From NCBI GenBank assembly GCA_021234155.1, contig JAJEKV010000001.1, forward strand, positions 19,606,558 through 19,670,557: a DNA stretch of 64,000 nt. Reading direction: 5' to 3'. Origin of the DNA: Isoetes taiwanensis (taxonomy: Eukaryota > Streptophyta > Lycopodiopsida > Isoetales > Isoetaceae). The translations under genes and the position numbers were made by a program. The notes beneath the pieces were generated by a model. The model had not been told where the DNA came from and did not search any database. It was given only the letters and a program-made list of their open reading frames with translations. The stretch's first letter is position 1, and every line of letters starts with the position of its first letter. Below, piece by piece: positions 48,385 through 58,436 of the stretch.

Positions 48385-48955
48385 CTAAAATGGCCTCCTA
48401 TCAACCATTCCACGTCATATTTCCGCCCCTTTTTTCCCGTCAGATTTGCTTGGAATATTCTCCCGGAATAAGGGGAATCGCATATCTATGGCGCCATATG
48501 TATTTAATTCTCTTGTTGTCGACAGATTGATTTAACACGTGGCGCTTCTAAAAGCCACTTGCATTATAGCATACCGGCAACTCATGGCGGTGTCTCTTGG
48601 TTTGTCAGATACCAATCATGCGCATCACCGATTCTTGTCTTGCCCTATTTTCATTTAGAGTCCATTCCCGCCTTCTACATTTCAAAATTTGAATGTGTAG
48701 GTTGAAGCTTTGTATTAGACTTTCGTTTCGAGGCGCTGCGATTGCGCCTTAAAAGTTCGTAACCGGGATCTTTACTTCATCCCAATCTAGGCTTCCCGCC
48801 CCCCTACAATTCGAATTTTGAATTTGCTTTTGTATAAAAGCATGGATTGTAGGAGAATGGACTTTTCCATATGCACGTTGCAAATTTCAAAAACGAGGTT
48901 AGTACGGACTGAGCCTCAAACGAAGCGAATTGTGCTGGGGCATACAAATTGTACA
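48385..48955 (+). repeat. Subterminal direct repeat, copy B (promoter of the transposase-like gene)
   Basis: Same content as copy A but without the outer TIR. TATAAAAG at about 48832 precedes the ATGs at 48842 and 48857. A short word (TTGTTGTCAAATTAAA, then ACAAGT) lies after copy A (47028) and before copy B (48287), so the duplication is not a simple tandem. Confidence 0.8.
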
Positions 48956-51637
48956 CATTCATTTCTACCGCGGCGATCCACGCGGTGTATGGAAGCTCCA
49001 AATGATGTGTGGATAAGGATCCAACTGACTCAGGAATATGCTCCAGTCTTCAATCGCAAAAAAAGAGGTCTAAAAAATAAGAACTTAGACCTCGACATGT
49101 TGCGCCTTGCAGGCTCAAAAAGTGTCGACATCTGGGCGGATGGCAGTTTATATCCATTGGATCCGTTGAGTGGCAGGAAACCGTCATTTCGGGACGTTTC
49201 AAGTTTAGTCCGATTTTGTGGTGACGGTAACTCTGGCCTCTTGGGATATTGTGAGAGATTGAGAGAGGATGAAGGCATTCGGAATCGAATACAGTTCCTT
49301 GAGATGAGCTGCTTCCGATTGTCACAAGAGAATTATAACTTAAACCAGCAGCTCTTTTTTCTCTCGCTTCATTACTCCACTGTGATGAAGGAAAGGAATG
49401 ACGGCTTGGGGAGGGAAACTTCTTTGAGATACGAAGTGGAGAAGTCCAAATTGGTGATAGGGCAGCTGCAAGAAAAGATCCAAGAGCTCGAAAGAGCAAA
49501 CTTTGGGCTTCAATGTAGGTTAAAGAATTTGAAGAAAACACCCCTTGGCTTGCGAGAAAGGAAGAAGCATTATCGACCGATAGAGGAACTGAAGTTTGGA
49601 TCAGGTGCATTCAGACGCAGGGTCACGGCCACAAGGTCCGTTTACAACACTAGCAAAGGCCAGTTAAGATCTGGGGAAACTAGAAGCAATCTTGGTTACG
49701 TAGTGAAGAACCTAGCGACAAACAGGGAGATAGTGGACATGATTTGTCAGCCCTACAACTCTCCTCTCAAGAAGATGGTATTGGAAATGGTACTAGGGGA
49801 GATCTACAAGAAGTTAGAAGCGGCGGATGGCTGAGATTGTTTGTGATGATGTAGGCATCAGTCGATGGAGGCTTGGTTACCGTTCTCTATTCAAGCCATT
49901 CCACGAAGCGTTGAAAAGAATGGGCACAAAAAAAGTATTCGCTCCACGTCCACAAATTGTCGAGAATACAAGGGTTACTAGGACAAAGATGGTGTATGCC
50001 ATATTAGGAGAGATGCACCACGTTGAATGTTTGGTCACGCCATAGCCATAAAAGATAAGAATGGCAAGGATTGTTGTGATATAGTTGGAATGAATGAGCA
50101 TAATAATCTTTGGGTTAACCTGGTTACTCTCTTACAATTCCTTGTCAAATATTATGACTTAACATTTCGCGTAAACTAATGGTGAGATTGAAGTTTGCAT
50201 AAAATTGGATGAAATGGAACTCCCGACCAAGTTTGAGAAGTATGAGAGGGTATCCGTTGTCATCATGAATAGAGCAATTGAGAATGCAATTGCACATGCT
50301 AAATCAAAGAGCAACAAGAATAACAAAAAGATGTAGAGGTGGTGGACGAGGAGAAGAAGCGTCTTGGAAAAATGGTTCTCATGTCAATCGAAGATGACAC
50401 CGGTGGTTAGGTCTCTTTAAAGTTCGAAAGAAACCCACGAGGTTTTGAAATGGGTGTTCAATCAAATCGACATCCCGAGTCTAATATCTAGACTCGAGGG
50501 AGGGAAAAATTGCAAGTAGATCACTATGGATCTTACAAAGTAATTTTTCACTTGGCGTCGATTTAAAAACTGAGAAAGCAATGTACAACATAAGTGGAGG
50601 AGGACAAGGAACATGCAAAAGTTATGCAGATTGCAATCATGCAAGGAAGTCAAGTACTGGGAAGACTGTTTCAACCTTGTCCCTTAACCAAGCAAATGCT
50701 CCTAATAGAGGAGAAGAAGATCCCAAGTTCCATGGCATTTTCCCCATTCCATTAGAGAGGGTTCATATCTGCACTTTGCACGGCTTTGTGAGAATCATCG
50801 ACAAGATGATATTTTGAGCAGCAGATTAGGTGTGGAACATTTCGGACAAGAAGAGAAGAGAGGAAGGAATTCGTGGAGAGTTGAACATGTTCTATCGAAG
50901 GTGTTTGCATGGTGGCAATGTAAGATTAGAGCTCGATGAGAAACGGGCAGGAAGAACAAGTGTGCTCATAAGGTGTCAATTGGAGGGATGAAAGCTCGAC
51001 GCTTCATAAAGAATCATAGAGAGGCTCTGAACGGAAACCAGATGGGAGAAAAGGTCTATGAATTTGGAAAATTGCTGGTTGATGCGGAGCAGGACCGCAC
51101 AGATGGCGTTCGTTCGGCATTGAGGAAAAAAAAGCATGGGATGCATTGTCTGAATTGTTCCCATACATTCAGAGAATGGACCTCACAAGAGAAGATGCAG
51201 AAATGTTCGTGCAAGCGAATAACAAATTTATTAAAGCTTTCATAGACGCATGGGGAGAGTGAAGTCCGCACTACTTGCACATCTTTTGGGCTCATGCACC
51301 TTGGTTTTTAGGAAGTATGGAAGCCTAGCGATTGTGGAGTGCACAAGGCATGGAGAAGTCGCATAAACAAGCTAAAATAGCCTTTCATCGTAACACTCAA
51401 AGAGGGGTGGAAATGTGGGAACCAACCCTCTAAGACGGATGATGAGAGTGGTTTTATAGAAGGGCGATGGCTAAATACGACAAGATGGTCGCTTTAAGAA
51501 GCAACCCGTAAGTCGTAAACACCATTGGCATAATCTTTCAAGAGAAAGCGGAAAGTTGCTTTTGGCAAAATTCTAGGGCCCCACTAGCATCGCAACAGTG
51601 GAGATCTAAGAGACAAAGAATCGGTAAAGTATACTTG
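48857..51637 (+). pseudogene. Transposase-like gene of the element, with coiled coil and frameshifts
   Basis: The first part (ATG 48857, or 48989 at MEAPNDVWIRIQ, to 49834) is an intact frame with a coiled coil in the middle (about residues 150-230). The gene appears to continue in other frames. 49827-50165 includes ISRWRLGYRSLFKPFHEALK and HAIAIKDKNGKDCCDIVGMN. 50180-50420 has IKLDEMELPTKF. 50581-50817 ends LERVHICTLHGFVRIIDKMI. 50850-51240 has MFYRRCLHGGNVRLELDE, GGMKARRFIKN and AEMFVQANNKFIKAFIDAWG. 51255-51420 has HYLHIFWAHAPWFL and QGMEKSHKQAKIAFHRNT. The HGGNVR...DEK and H-x-x-H-x-x-x-AHxPWF...QGMEKSH pattern is one I recall from a group of uncharacterised eukaryotic transposase-like proteins; the name is unknown to me. 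At least six frame changes, so it is dead or badly read. Confidence 0.5.
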
Positions 51638-51653
51638 TAATGTGTAGCATGTT

Positions 51654-51790
51654 CACACGACGCGAAGTACTTGCCTCCAACCTTGTTTGCACAACTGTAG
51701 CTTCGCGTCGTGTGATCTTATTTGTATCATACGGGTCGCGAACAGTGGAGTTCGCTATTGCTTGCATTTATGTGGCTTCGCGTCGTGTGA
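51654..51790. repeat. Two hairpins at the convergent gene junction
   Basis: CACACGACGCGAAG (51654-51667) pairs with CTTCGCGTCGTGTG (51701-51714). A second, looser pair is CATACGGGTCGCGAAC (51728-51743) with CTTCGCGTCGTGTGA (51776-51790). They sit exactly between the plus-strand transposase-like gene and the first minus-strand gene. Confidence 0.85.
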
Positions 51791-51873
51791 AGCTTTACAA
51801 GATAATAATAAAAAAGGGTTACTTTTGATTAAAGTTGTGAAAGATGTTACATTGAAAAACAAAATACAACGAC

Positions 51874-52342
51874 TCATTGTTGCTCCAGTGCGAGCTCTTC
51901 TTCATTATCTTCATCATCATCATCAGCTCCGTCCTCGTCTTCGTCTTCATCTCTTCCCCTCAAGCGAGCAATCACCCTATCCAAACGTTCCTCCAATCTG
52001 TCCACCATCTCTTTGTACATGTCCCGCTCCTGTCCCAATAGCACAACGTGTTCTTCTGCCTGAATTAGCATCCTCGTTGCCGTCATAACCACCTCAGTCG
52101 CGGTTGTTGGGGCATGTCATCTGTCCGACCTTCTATTCAACCGCTGATTTGCCTCTCGGCTCACGAAGCATGAGAAGGTTGAATTCATTCTCTTCTTCTT
52201 TCTGCTGAATTGTAACGGCGTTTTCCTTTAGAAGATCATCTTGCTCCTTCAACCTCTTCATTAGAACACCCAACACTATGTCAGAAGGGAGTTCTATCCT
52301 CTTGCGTTTTCCATTATCAGCGGTTGAGGATGTGGAGGCCAT
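51874..52342 (-). pseudogene. Small coiled-coil protein 1, with acidic tail
   Basis: The start is MASTSSTADNGKRKRIELPS, followed by DIVLGVLMKRLKEQDDLLKE and a Gln/Glu/Asn heptad region; the stop is near 52133. One frame over, the sequence continues as a coiled coil (RMLIQAEEHVVLLGQERDMY, then KEMVDRLEERLDRVIARLRG) with an Asp/Glu tail to TAG at 51874. So one frameshift probably divides a protein of about 155 residues. TATA-like GTATAAATTG lies about 90 nt upstream on the minus strand (about 52428). Sequence pattern M-A-S-S-x...KR-x-R...LP-x-D-I...MKR-x-KE links it to the next three genes. Confidence 0.5.
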
Positions 52343-52754
52343 AGATGACAAATGGGAGGGACGTTAAGATTATAGAAGTGAGGAGCAAAGACTCTAACCG
52401 CGGAAGGAGCACATGCAAGGACCTCAATTTATACATATTAGCGCTTGAACATATTAAACACACTTTCATTTGCCGCCGCACGCGTCGGCCGGATTGTCGG
52501 TTGTCCGCTAGAACACATTAATGGTATTGTCCATTTGGAACACATTAATAACTATTCTAACTACACTTTGTATATCACACCACGCTGAAATCAAGACACG
52601 AGCTTTAAAACCCTATGAAGGGTTTCGCCCGTGATCCGTCTTTGTCATTCTCTCTACCACGGATATTGAAAATTAAAAATAGGAAACGTAATATTCGGTA
52701 CATTTGTCAAAAACTTTTCCCATTGAAAAATAAAACCAATTACAAACATTAAAA

Positions 52755-53203
52755 AAAACGGGCCCCCTCTAGGAGGAGGCCGATGCCTATGATTCGCCGG
52801 GCAAGCTCTTCACGGAGGGCGGTGATAATTTTTACGCTCCTCCAACATGATTGCTGCCCGCAACCCACGTTCTCATATTCCGCAACCTTATCTTCCCGCT
52901 CATCGAAGTTGGGCGGGCAGCCTCTCCCGCCGATTGCGGCCCTAAAGCCTCTCTTGGAGGTTTATATCTCGTGTACGCGCAATTCGGCGGTCTAAAGGCA
53001 GCCCGCCCGATTGTCGCGCACTAAAATCACCTCCCTCAGAAGGCGGCCTTTTCCTCTCCGCCCAACCAGCTTGGCGGCGTCTTCATCATTCTTTTTTCTT
53101 TTAGAAAGCGGATCCGTTCCTCCGCTTTGTGAATGTTACGAATTTCCTTGACCAAAACTTGAGACAAGATCTCGGCGGGGATGGAACGGGAGCTGGAGGC
53201 CAT
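52755..53203 (-). pseudogene. Small coiled-coil protein 2
   Basis: The start at 53203 reads MASSSRSIPAEILSQVLVKE then IRNIHKAEERIRFLKEKRMM and ends at 53036. A further coiled-coil-like stretch lies downstream in another frame (AEYENVGCGQQSCWRSVKII, then TALREELARRIIGIGLLLEG) to about 52755. TATATAAAAC on the minus strand at about 53296 is some 90 nt before the ATG. Same N-terminal plan as the neighbours (MASSS, then I-P-x-E-I), with a shortened basic segment. Function unknown. Confidence 0.45.
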
Positions 53204-53673
53204 TGAAAGTGATGGGAGAAACGGGAGTGATGGTCGAGGCGGATGTGGTAGAAACAGAAGATGGCGGATAGGAGAAGACAAAGGCCTCCGGCGTTTTATA
53301 TAGAAACTAGAGATACGTTGGAATCTACGGGTTTGCGAAACCGATAAAGTTGTGTAATAATCCCACGAGGCGAAATTATAGCATGCAATTAGGCAGCGGT
53401 AGCCTATGTTCGCATCATGGGATCCGTCATATCCTAGCCGCATCTTGTATGCGGGCCGTACAAAGACGATGTTATTGTGGCGGCAAGATGCCACGTCCTT
53501 GGCATGACATTGTCATCCACAAAAGCCACGTATGTGAATAGGCGTTGTCATCCACATGCAAATTCGCATTTACACGCAAGTTATATCACATAATCTAGCT
53601 AGATATTTGTGTTACATACACTTTTCCATTAATAAATTATGAATTTATACATACAACGAGGTATGCGTTGTGG

Positions 53674-53737
53674 AGATCATCGCGAAATCCATTGATTGCT
53701 ACCTAATTGCAAGAATGGCATTTCACGTCGTGTGATC
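53674..53737. repeat. Spacer hairpin, degenerate left arm
   Basis: GATCATCGCGAAAT pairs with ATTTCACGTCGTGTGATC; the loop (CCATTGATTGCTACCTAATT, then GCAAG) is nearly identical to that of the hairpin at 54523-54593. Confidence 0.75.
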
Positions 53738-53830
53738 TTTTTAATAAAACAAAACAAGAGAACGGATAGAAGCAAGAAATAGAGCAAATTTTTCTTTGAA
53801 ACAAAAAATATATACAATGGCTACGGATCT

Positions 53831-54175
53831 TCATGATCCTGTAGAGTGGCCGTAAAGCTGCGTTCTCATCCTCATGACTCGAAGCTTCTTCTCCATATCT
53901 TCTAGCGCTGCGAAATATTGTGTGCGATTAAAAGCGCCTCGACCCCTGACTATTGGCCTCTGGGTACTGGTTAATGTTGCTTTGAGCTCAAGGTCTCGCT
54001 CATGCGGCTGACCCCTAGTGAATTCTAACACATCCCACCGCCTCCATCTTACGGCAGGCGGTTGTTTTTTGTCGTGAACCTCCTTGAATCTCTTCATCAC
54101 CACGGCAAAGGGTGATGTCCGCGGGCAGATTCTGGCGCGGTCGCTTCTTTGGAGGAGGATGAAGATGCCATCGGA
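53831..54175 (-). pseudogene. Small coiled-coil protein 3
   Basis: ATG near 54175 gives MASSSSS then, with a frameshift, KRPRQNLPADITL and VVMKRFKEVHDKKQPPAVRW followed by RRWDVLEFTRGQPHERDLEL, a loop with RGRGAFNRTQYFAALEDMEK and the end KKLRVMRMRTQLYGHSTGS at 53831. TATAAATAG (about 54283 on the minus strand) is about 105 nt upstream. It is closely related to the gene at 54690-55070 (both have MKRFKE-(V/I)-HD and PHE-x-D(L/V)EL). At least two frame changes occur near the N-terminus. Confidence 0.5.
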
Positions 54176-54522
54176 GGAGAAGGCGGGCGGAAAAGGCGAA
54201 GCGGAAGGGGAGAAGATGAGCGAAGAAAGGAGGCGGAGGAAGAGGATCGGAGGTCGAAGGCAAGATAGAAAGTCTTCTATTTATAACATGGGGATTTCGT
54301 AGTAGCTTGAGTCACAAGGCCTTGAAGGATGCCGTGGGTGGATTACTGGCCGCGTGTGAGGAAAAAGGACCGATTACTTCTTCTAACGTCTTTTCTTCGA
54401 GAAAGCTCGTGTGATAATTTTTATTGATAATTTCGGTGATACAATCTATACATAAGTAATTTTCTTGATACATAACTAAAGATAGAACTTCTCATTGAAG
54501 CAAAAATAGAGCGGCATGGAGA

Positions 54523-54593
54523 TCCTGCGACCGAAATCCATTGATTGCTACCTAATTGCAAGCAAGGCATTTCGGCGTCGTGTGATATTTTAA
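54523..54593. repeat. Spacer hairpin
   Basis: GATCCTGCGACCGAAAT pairs imperfectly with ATTTCGGCGTCGTGTGATA, with the same loop as at 53674-53737. Both follow the 3' end of a small minus-strand gene's neighbour and precede the next gene. Confidence 0.75.
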
Positions 54594-54689
54594 TAAAAAC
54601 AGAACATACATTGGAACAACGGGATAGATAGAAGCAAAAAATAGAGAAAACTTTTCTTTGAAGCAAAAATAGATAGATACAACGGCTAG

Positions 54690-55070
54690 GGATCTTCATG
54701 ATCCTCTAGCTGATTTTCATGTCCCGCAAGCCGTAAGTCAAGCGTTCTCATCCTCCGCTTCGGAGCTTCTTCTCCATATCTTCTAAGGCCTGCGAAATCA
54801 TGTGAGCGGTTTCAACCGCCCCTGCGGGCTCGTCGCCTCTTGGTACATGGCGAATGTTTCCACGAGCTCAACGTCTGCTTCGTGCGGCAGCTCCCTCGTG
54901 AAGGCTAACTGCCGACCGCCTCATTGTTCTCGGCGGACGAGGCGGTTGTTTTCATCATGGATCTCCTTGAATCTCTTCATCACCTTGCAAAGGGTGATGT
55001 CCACGCAGCGACGGGGCCGGGAGTGCTATCTTGGCGTGGTCGCTTGCTAGAGGAAGATGATGATGCCATC
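54690..55070 (-). pseudogene. Small coiled-coil protein 4, most decayed copy
   Basis: ATG near 55070: MASSSSSSKRPRQDSTPGPV, then in a second frame DITLCKVMKRFKEIHDENNR (MKRFKE motif of the family), then in a third ELPHEADVELVETFAMYQEA. Stops occur before the region equivalent to the LEDMEKK helix. TATAAATAG on the minus strand at about 55160 lies about 90 nt upstream. Tandem paralogue of the gene at 53831-54175; the two gene-plus-spacer blocks are about 0.85 kb each. Confidence 0.45.
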
Positions 55071-55164
55071 GACCAGGAAGGTGGAAGGCGGAAGCCGGAA
55101 GTAGAAGATGAGTAGAAGGCGGAAGGCGACGGAGGTCGAGTGAACATCGGTCTTCTATTTATAA

Positions 55165-55322
55165 CATGAGTCACACGAAGTTGCTTCTCGCGTCGTGTGA
55201 GGAATAAATAAATTAATTGTTTTTTTTCCAATAATATTTCATTTCTTCGAGATAGATATCACACGCACGCGAAAACCTAGATATGTGAGAAAATCGATCG
55301 ATGTATTTGGCGTGATGTGAAT
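55165..55322. repeat. Two spacer hairpins upstream of small gene 4
   Basis: TCACACGAAG (55171) with TCTCGCGTCGTGTGA (55186-55200), and ATCACACGCACGCGAAA (55256) with the degenerate TTTGGCGTGATGTGAA (about 55306-55321). Confidence 0.65.
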
Positions 55323-55539
55323 AAATACAAATAAAATAATTTTTATTAGGAATTTGGAAGGACAATCGTACATAAATAATTTTACCGATACAAGTTGGAA
55401 AACATATAACTTCCAATTTCTCAAGCTTCATTGTCAATTTCATGCTCTTTCAACCCCCCCCCAAGACTTGATCCAACAAGGCAATGACTTCCATGTTATC
55501 GACCCGACTTCCAACCTTGGGTGAGTCAAGCCGGCCAGC

Positions 55540-57127
55540 CTAAAAATTTAACATATTGCTCGCCAGACCGGCTTGGTCGTCAAAATATTGTAACACAACA
55601 TCCCGCCGAATTGCTATCACCCTTTCAGTGTTTGATGCCAATTGGGAATGGTTCCCGAACATGCATAATGCACGGAGGTAATAGACAAACTCTGCACCCT
55701 TTGGACTGAAAATTCTGCTGAAGACGATTATCTCCCCATTAACGAATCTTGAGATATATCTTAACAATGTAGAGTCCTTCAATCTTTCCTGTCCCCCGCG
55801 TGCATGTCGGCAAGAAAAATCATCTACTTCCCACAAATAAGAACCCTCAAGATTATCTTCTTCACATTTATCCTCATCTACCGGGGCTTATCTTTGCGCG
55901 ATTGGTGAAGGGCCTGCCAAACACAGCATAGATCCTGTTGGCAGCTTTGCGCGGAGATTTGGAATTCTTCTTCCGTTGGTAGATTCGCCTCATCTTGAGC
56001 AAATCGAGACTCCAGCCTCTCATATGCTTCTTTAAGCTTTATAGCATTGCCGGTATAATTAGATACTTCAAACATCTCTTTGTACCAGCGCTACCACACC
56101 GGATCCCATCAGAACTCCAAAGTTAAGCGCGCTTGGGCCGGAATAGTACTGGGATGGGTGACCTCCTGGGAAGTCTCGGTGCTGCACCCAACCACCACAC
56201 TTTGCCTTGTGGCGTGACGTTAAAATCTCTTCTTCTTCTTCTTTGTCCAAATCCTCTTCAAAATCTAGGCGTAAGTTTACCCATTCGGCCAAGGTACTGA
56301 TAAGCTCGTCTTCCCTAGCACACATTCGTAACATAGACGGGTTCCTCAGTATATCACTTAGCAATAAGTATTCTTTGCCTTCCACTAAAATTGGCGTTAT
56401 GTCAGACAACTTCTTTTCATCCTCATCCCCATCCTCATCACCTTGAATCATCTCCTCCTCTGGTTCACCCAAGGCGGTCGCGTCGAAGCTAAAACTCCTA
56501 CATTCTTGCTCTTCTTCTTGTAGATCTATCTCCATTTCTACGTCATAGTCGGCATCATCACACATAACGACCCCCCTTGGCTTAAAGATTTCATTGTTTC
56601 CAGTGTATCTTGGTTTGGCCGGCGAGGAATGCAATAACTAGCAAATGCAAGCGGCAAAGAGAAATAAGATACCTTCTTAAGCACAAGGACGCAGCCGGGA
56701 GGAGCCCGTTCGCTAAAGCATTCTTGAAAAACATCTTCCCTGTTTGCAAATGGGAAGCCGCCTCCTCTAGAGCTGGTTTTGGAATCCACGAGCCGGGGAC
56801 ATCCAAAGGGCGTCGTGGCCGAGACCAAGCGGTGCAGGTGAAAGCTAAAGCAACCTCGCGATAGCATCAAGCTCGCTCATTGTTTGCCATGATGTCCAAC
56901 TCCTTGCAATAGAACGGATAAATCGCGATCGGTACAAGAACTTCCTCGTTGTCATGAGGGGCGGATGCATACCATTCCAGGAACTTCACATAACAATCCA
57001 TGGCGAAGCAAAGCGGCGAAAACAAGAAGATGTTTAGGAGGCGGTATATCATCACTTTTGAACTCAAGTAGCCGTTGTCGATTATGAAAGGGGACACGTA
57101 CCGTTGTGGGGAGATTTGTCCGTACAT
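55540..57127 (-). pseudogene. Larger element protein(s) in several pieces, split by a 5S-derived insertion
   Basis: Minus strand, in order. 57127-56867: MYGQISPQRYVSPFIIDNGY, MDCYVKFLEWYASAPHDNEE, VLVPIAIYPFYCKELDI. 56806-56591: MDVPGSWIPKPALEEAASHL, QTGKMFFKNALANGLLPAAS. 56600-56226: acidic, DYDVEMEIDLQEEEQECRSF and ISTLAEWVNLRLDFEEDLDK. Beyond the insertion, 56075-55878: FEVSNYTGNAIKLKEAYERL. 55836-55540: LKDSTLLRYISRFVNGEIIV, FGNHSQLASNTERVIAIRRD. The strand, spacing and lack of spacer hairpins suggest a single gene with frameshifts, but two or three genes are possible. No domain is recognised. A run of four TTAGGG-type units lies directly before the ATG at 57127. Confidence 0.4.
56074..56231 (+). 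mobile_element. 144-bp 5S-rRNA-derived insertion
   Basis: From 56083 the sequence follows plant 5S rRNA: TACCAGC, then CACCGGATCCCATCAGAACT, AGTTAAGCGCGCTTGGGC (box A), GATGGGTGACCTCCTGGGAA (box C region) and GTGCTGCACCC to 56190. The first 11 nt of 5S and hence stem I are missing. A non-5S tail with a CCACA/TGTGG hairpin runs to 56224. ATCTCTT at 56074-56080 and 56225-56231 may be a 7-bp target duplication, enclosing 56081-56224. It interrupts a minus-strand coding frame. It could be a 5S-derived SINE, a piece of a Cassandra-type TRIM element (which carries 5S sequence), or a retrocopy of 5S rRNA. Confidence 0.8.
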
Positions 57128-57156
57128 TTTAGGGTTAGGGTTAGGGTTAGGGTTGG
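57127..57156. repeat. Telomere-like TTAGGG run at a start codon
   Basis: TTTTAGGGTTAGGGTTAGGG continues for four units in all. The first has the plant-type TTTAGGG form, the rest TTAGGG. It ends against the minus-strand ATG at 57127 and is followed at 57155 by a spacer hairpin. On the minus strand it reads ACCCTAA, like the telo-box of plant promoters. Confidence 0.85.
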
Positions 57157-57223
57157 ATCACACGACAGCGAAGACTACTATGTGCAACAAAAAGCACAAT
57201 GCTTGCTGCGGCGTCGTGTGATC
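57155..57223. repeat. Spacer hairpin
   Basis: GGATCACACGACAGCGAAG (57155-57173) pairs with TGCTGCGGCGTCGTGTGATC (57203-57222). It separates the gene starting at 57127 from the end of the histone-like gene at 57301. Confidence 0.85.
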
Positions 57224-57300
57224 CTCACGCATAACATTAAAAAAAAAATACAAAGTCTGAAGCTAGGCTTCTAAGAAAGAAATGGACTAAGAGATTAAGC

Positions 57301-58061
57301 TTATAAAGCCATTGCATTAAGAAATATTATACATATGAAAAAAACACAAAGGCACTTCACGGCCTTTTTCTGGGGGGTCTTTCTTCTTGTTGTATTCAGC
57401 CATAAAATTTTGACCATAGTACTGGGATCCCTTATCGAAGGCAGCGCATGTCCTTGAGCATGATGATCACCCGCTTTGGCATGTATTCTTTGCAAAGCCT
57501 GCGAGTCCTCGAACGGTGCATCGACACCAACTGCTTCCGAAGCCATTTGAAGAGCATTTAAGGCAGTTGCTTGAATTCTGTAACTGGTATGATGTATCGC
57601 ACCACACTCTTGCAGAATCTCTCTCACGAGCCTGGCAAATGGGAGACGCGGAATGACCATCTCAGTGCTCTTCTGATACTTCTTAATCTCGCATGCTTTT
57701 AATACCAGGCCGTCTTCCGCAGGCCTCTACCCTCACCCACCCCAGCATTTGGAGCCTGTTGCTCGGCCGACTCTTCCGGCCGCCTCCTCACCCCAGCATC
57801 TGCAGGCTGTTCCTCGGCCGACTCTTCCGGCCGTCTCCTCACATTCCTGGTCGCCTTCCCCTTTCTGGCGTTGGGCCTCCTCCTCTGATTTGAAGGTCCT
57901 GGCACCTCCACAGGAGGAACAGGAGGAGCAGGAAGAGCAAGAAGAGGCGGCTGCCCAATAATTAATCCGGCATCATATTCTGCTCGCCGGTCTCTCACAT
58001 TTTCATCCTCTGTCTCCGAACCGGAGTGCACCTCCCTACTTACTCCGGGCTGCTTCTCCAT
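57301..58061 (-). pseudogene. Divergent histone H3-like protein, frameshifted
   Basis: ATG at 58061 starts a 120-residue tail rich in Pro/Glu/Arg, with RKGKATRNVRRRPEESAEEQ then a second RRRPEESAE unit. The histone fold follows in adjacent frames: [36 protein letters not shown], a long loop, [33 protein letters not shown], then (shifted) [13 protein letters not shown]. These match H3 stations REIRRYQKSTELLIRKLPF, RLVREI, ALQEASEA, FEDTN-x-x-A-IHAKRV-x-IM-x-KD. Loop 1 is about four residues longer than in canonical H3, as in some CenH3 proteins. Frameshifts fall at an extra A in AAAA (about 57690) and AAAG (about 57450) and near 57705. The stop for the shifted frame is about 57415. TATA-like GTATAAAG on the minus strand is near 58233. 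H3 homology is my reading of conserved spacing and is strong; its origin (host CenH3 copy or element gene) is open. Confidence 0.7.
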
Positions 58062-58436
58062 GATGCGTCATGCGGATTTCTTTTTCGGGTCTTACGTTAG
58101 GCATGGTGGGAGGAGGAGAATCTCTATCGAGGAGACTTTAGAGTCGAGATGAAGAAGGCGGACTAATGTAATCACGGCCTTACACCACTGGATGGATCCT
58201 TGCGTTTGCTTAGTTCTTGCCATGGCTTCTCGTGGATGGGCTTTATACTACTTAACAACGACAAAATAGACAACTGGCAGGAGATAAATAGTAAAAAACA
58301 GAAGTTAAAGTAAAATATGATGGTAACGTTTTTAAATAATTGTACGGAACCCTAAAAAAATATCGGACAAAATACGGAACCCTAAAAAAACATCAGACAA
58401 AAACACAAATAAAAAACCGAGATTCAAAGCGCTAGC

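Noticed and set aside
49050-49610. Long minus-strand open frame
   Set aside because: It is antisense to the intact coiled-coil frame on the plus strand and has no motif of its own.
56072-56190. Functional 5S rRNA gene
   Set aside because: The 5' 11 nt and thus stem I are missing, there is no T-run terminator at the end, and it sits between short direct repeats inside a coding frame.
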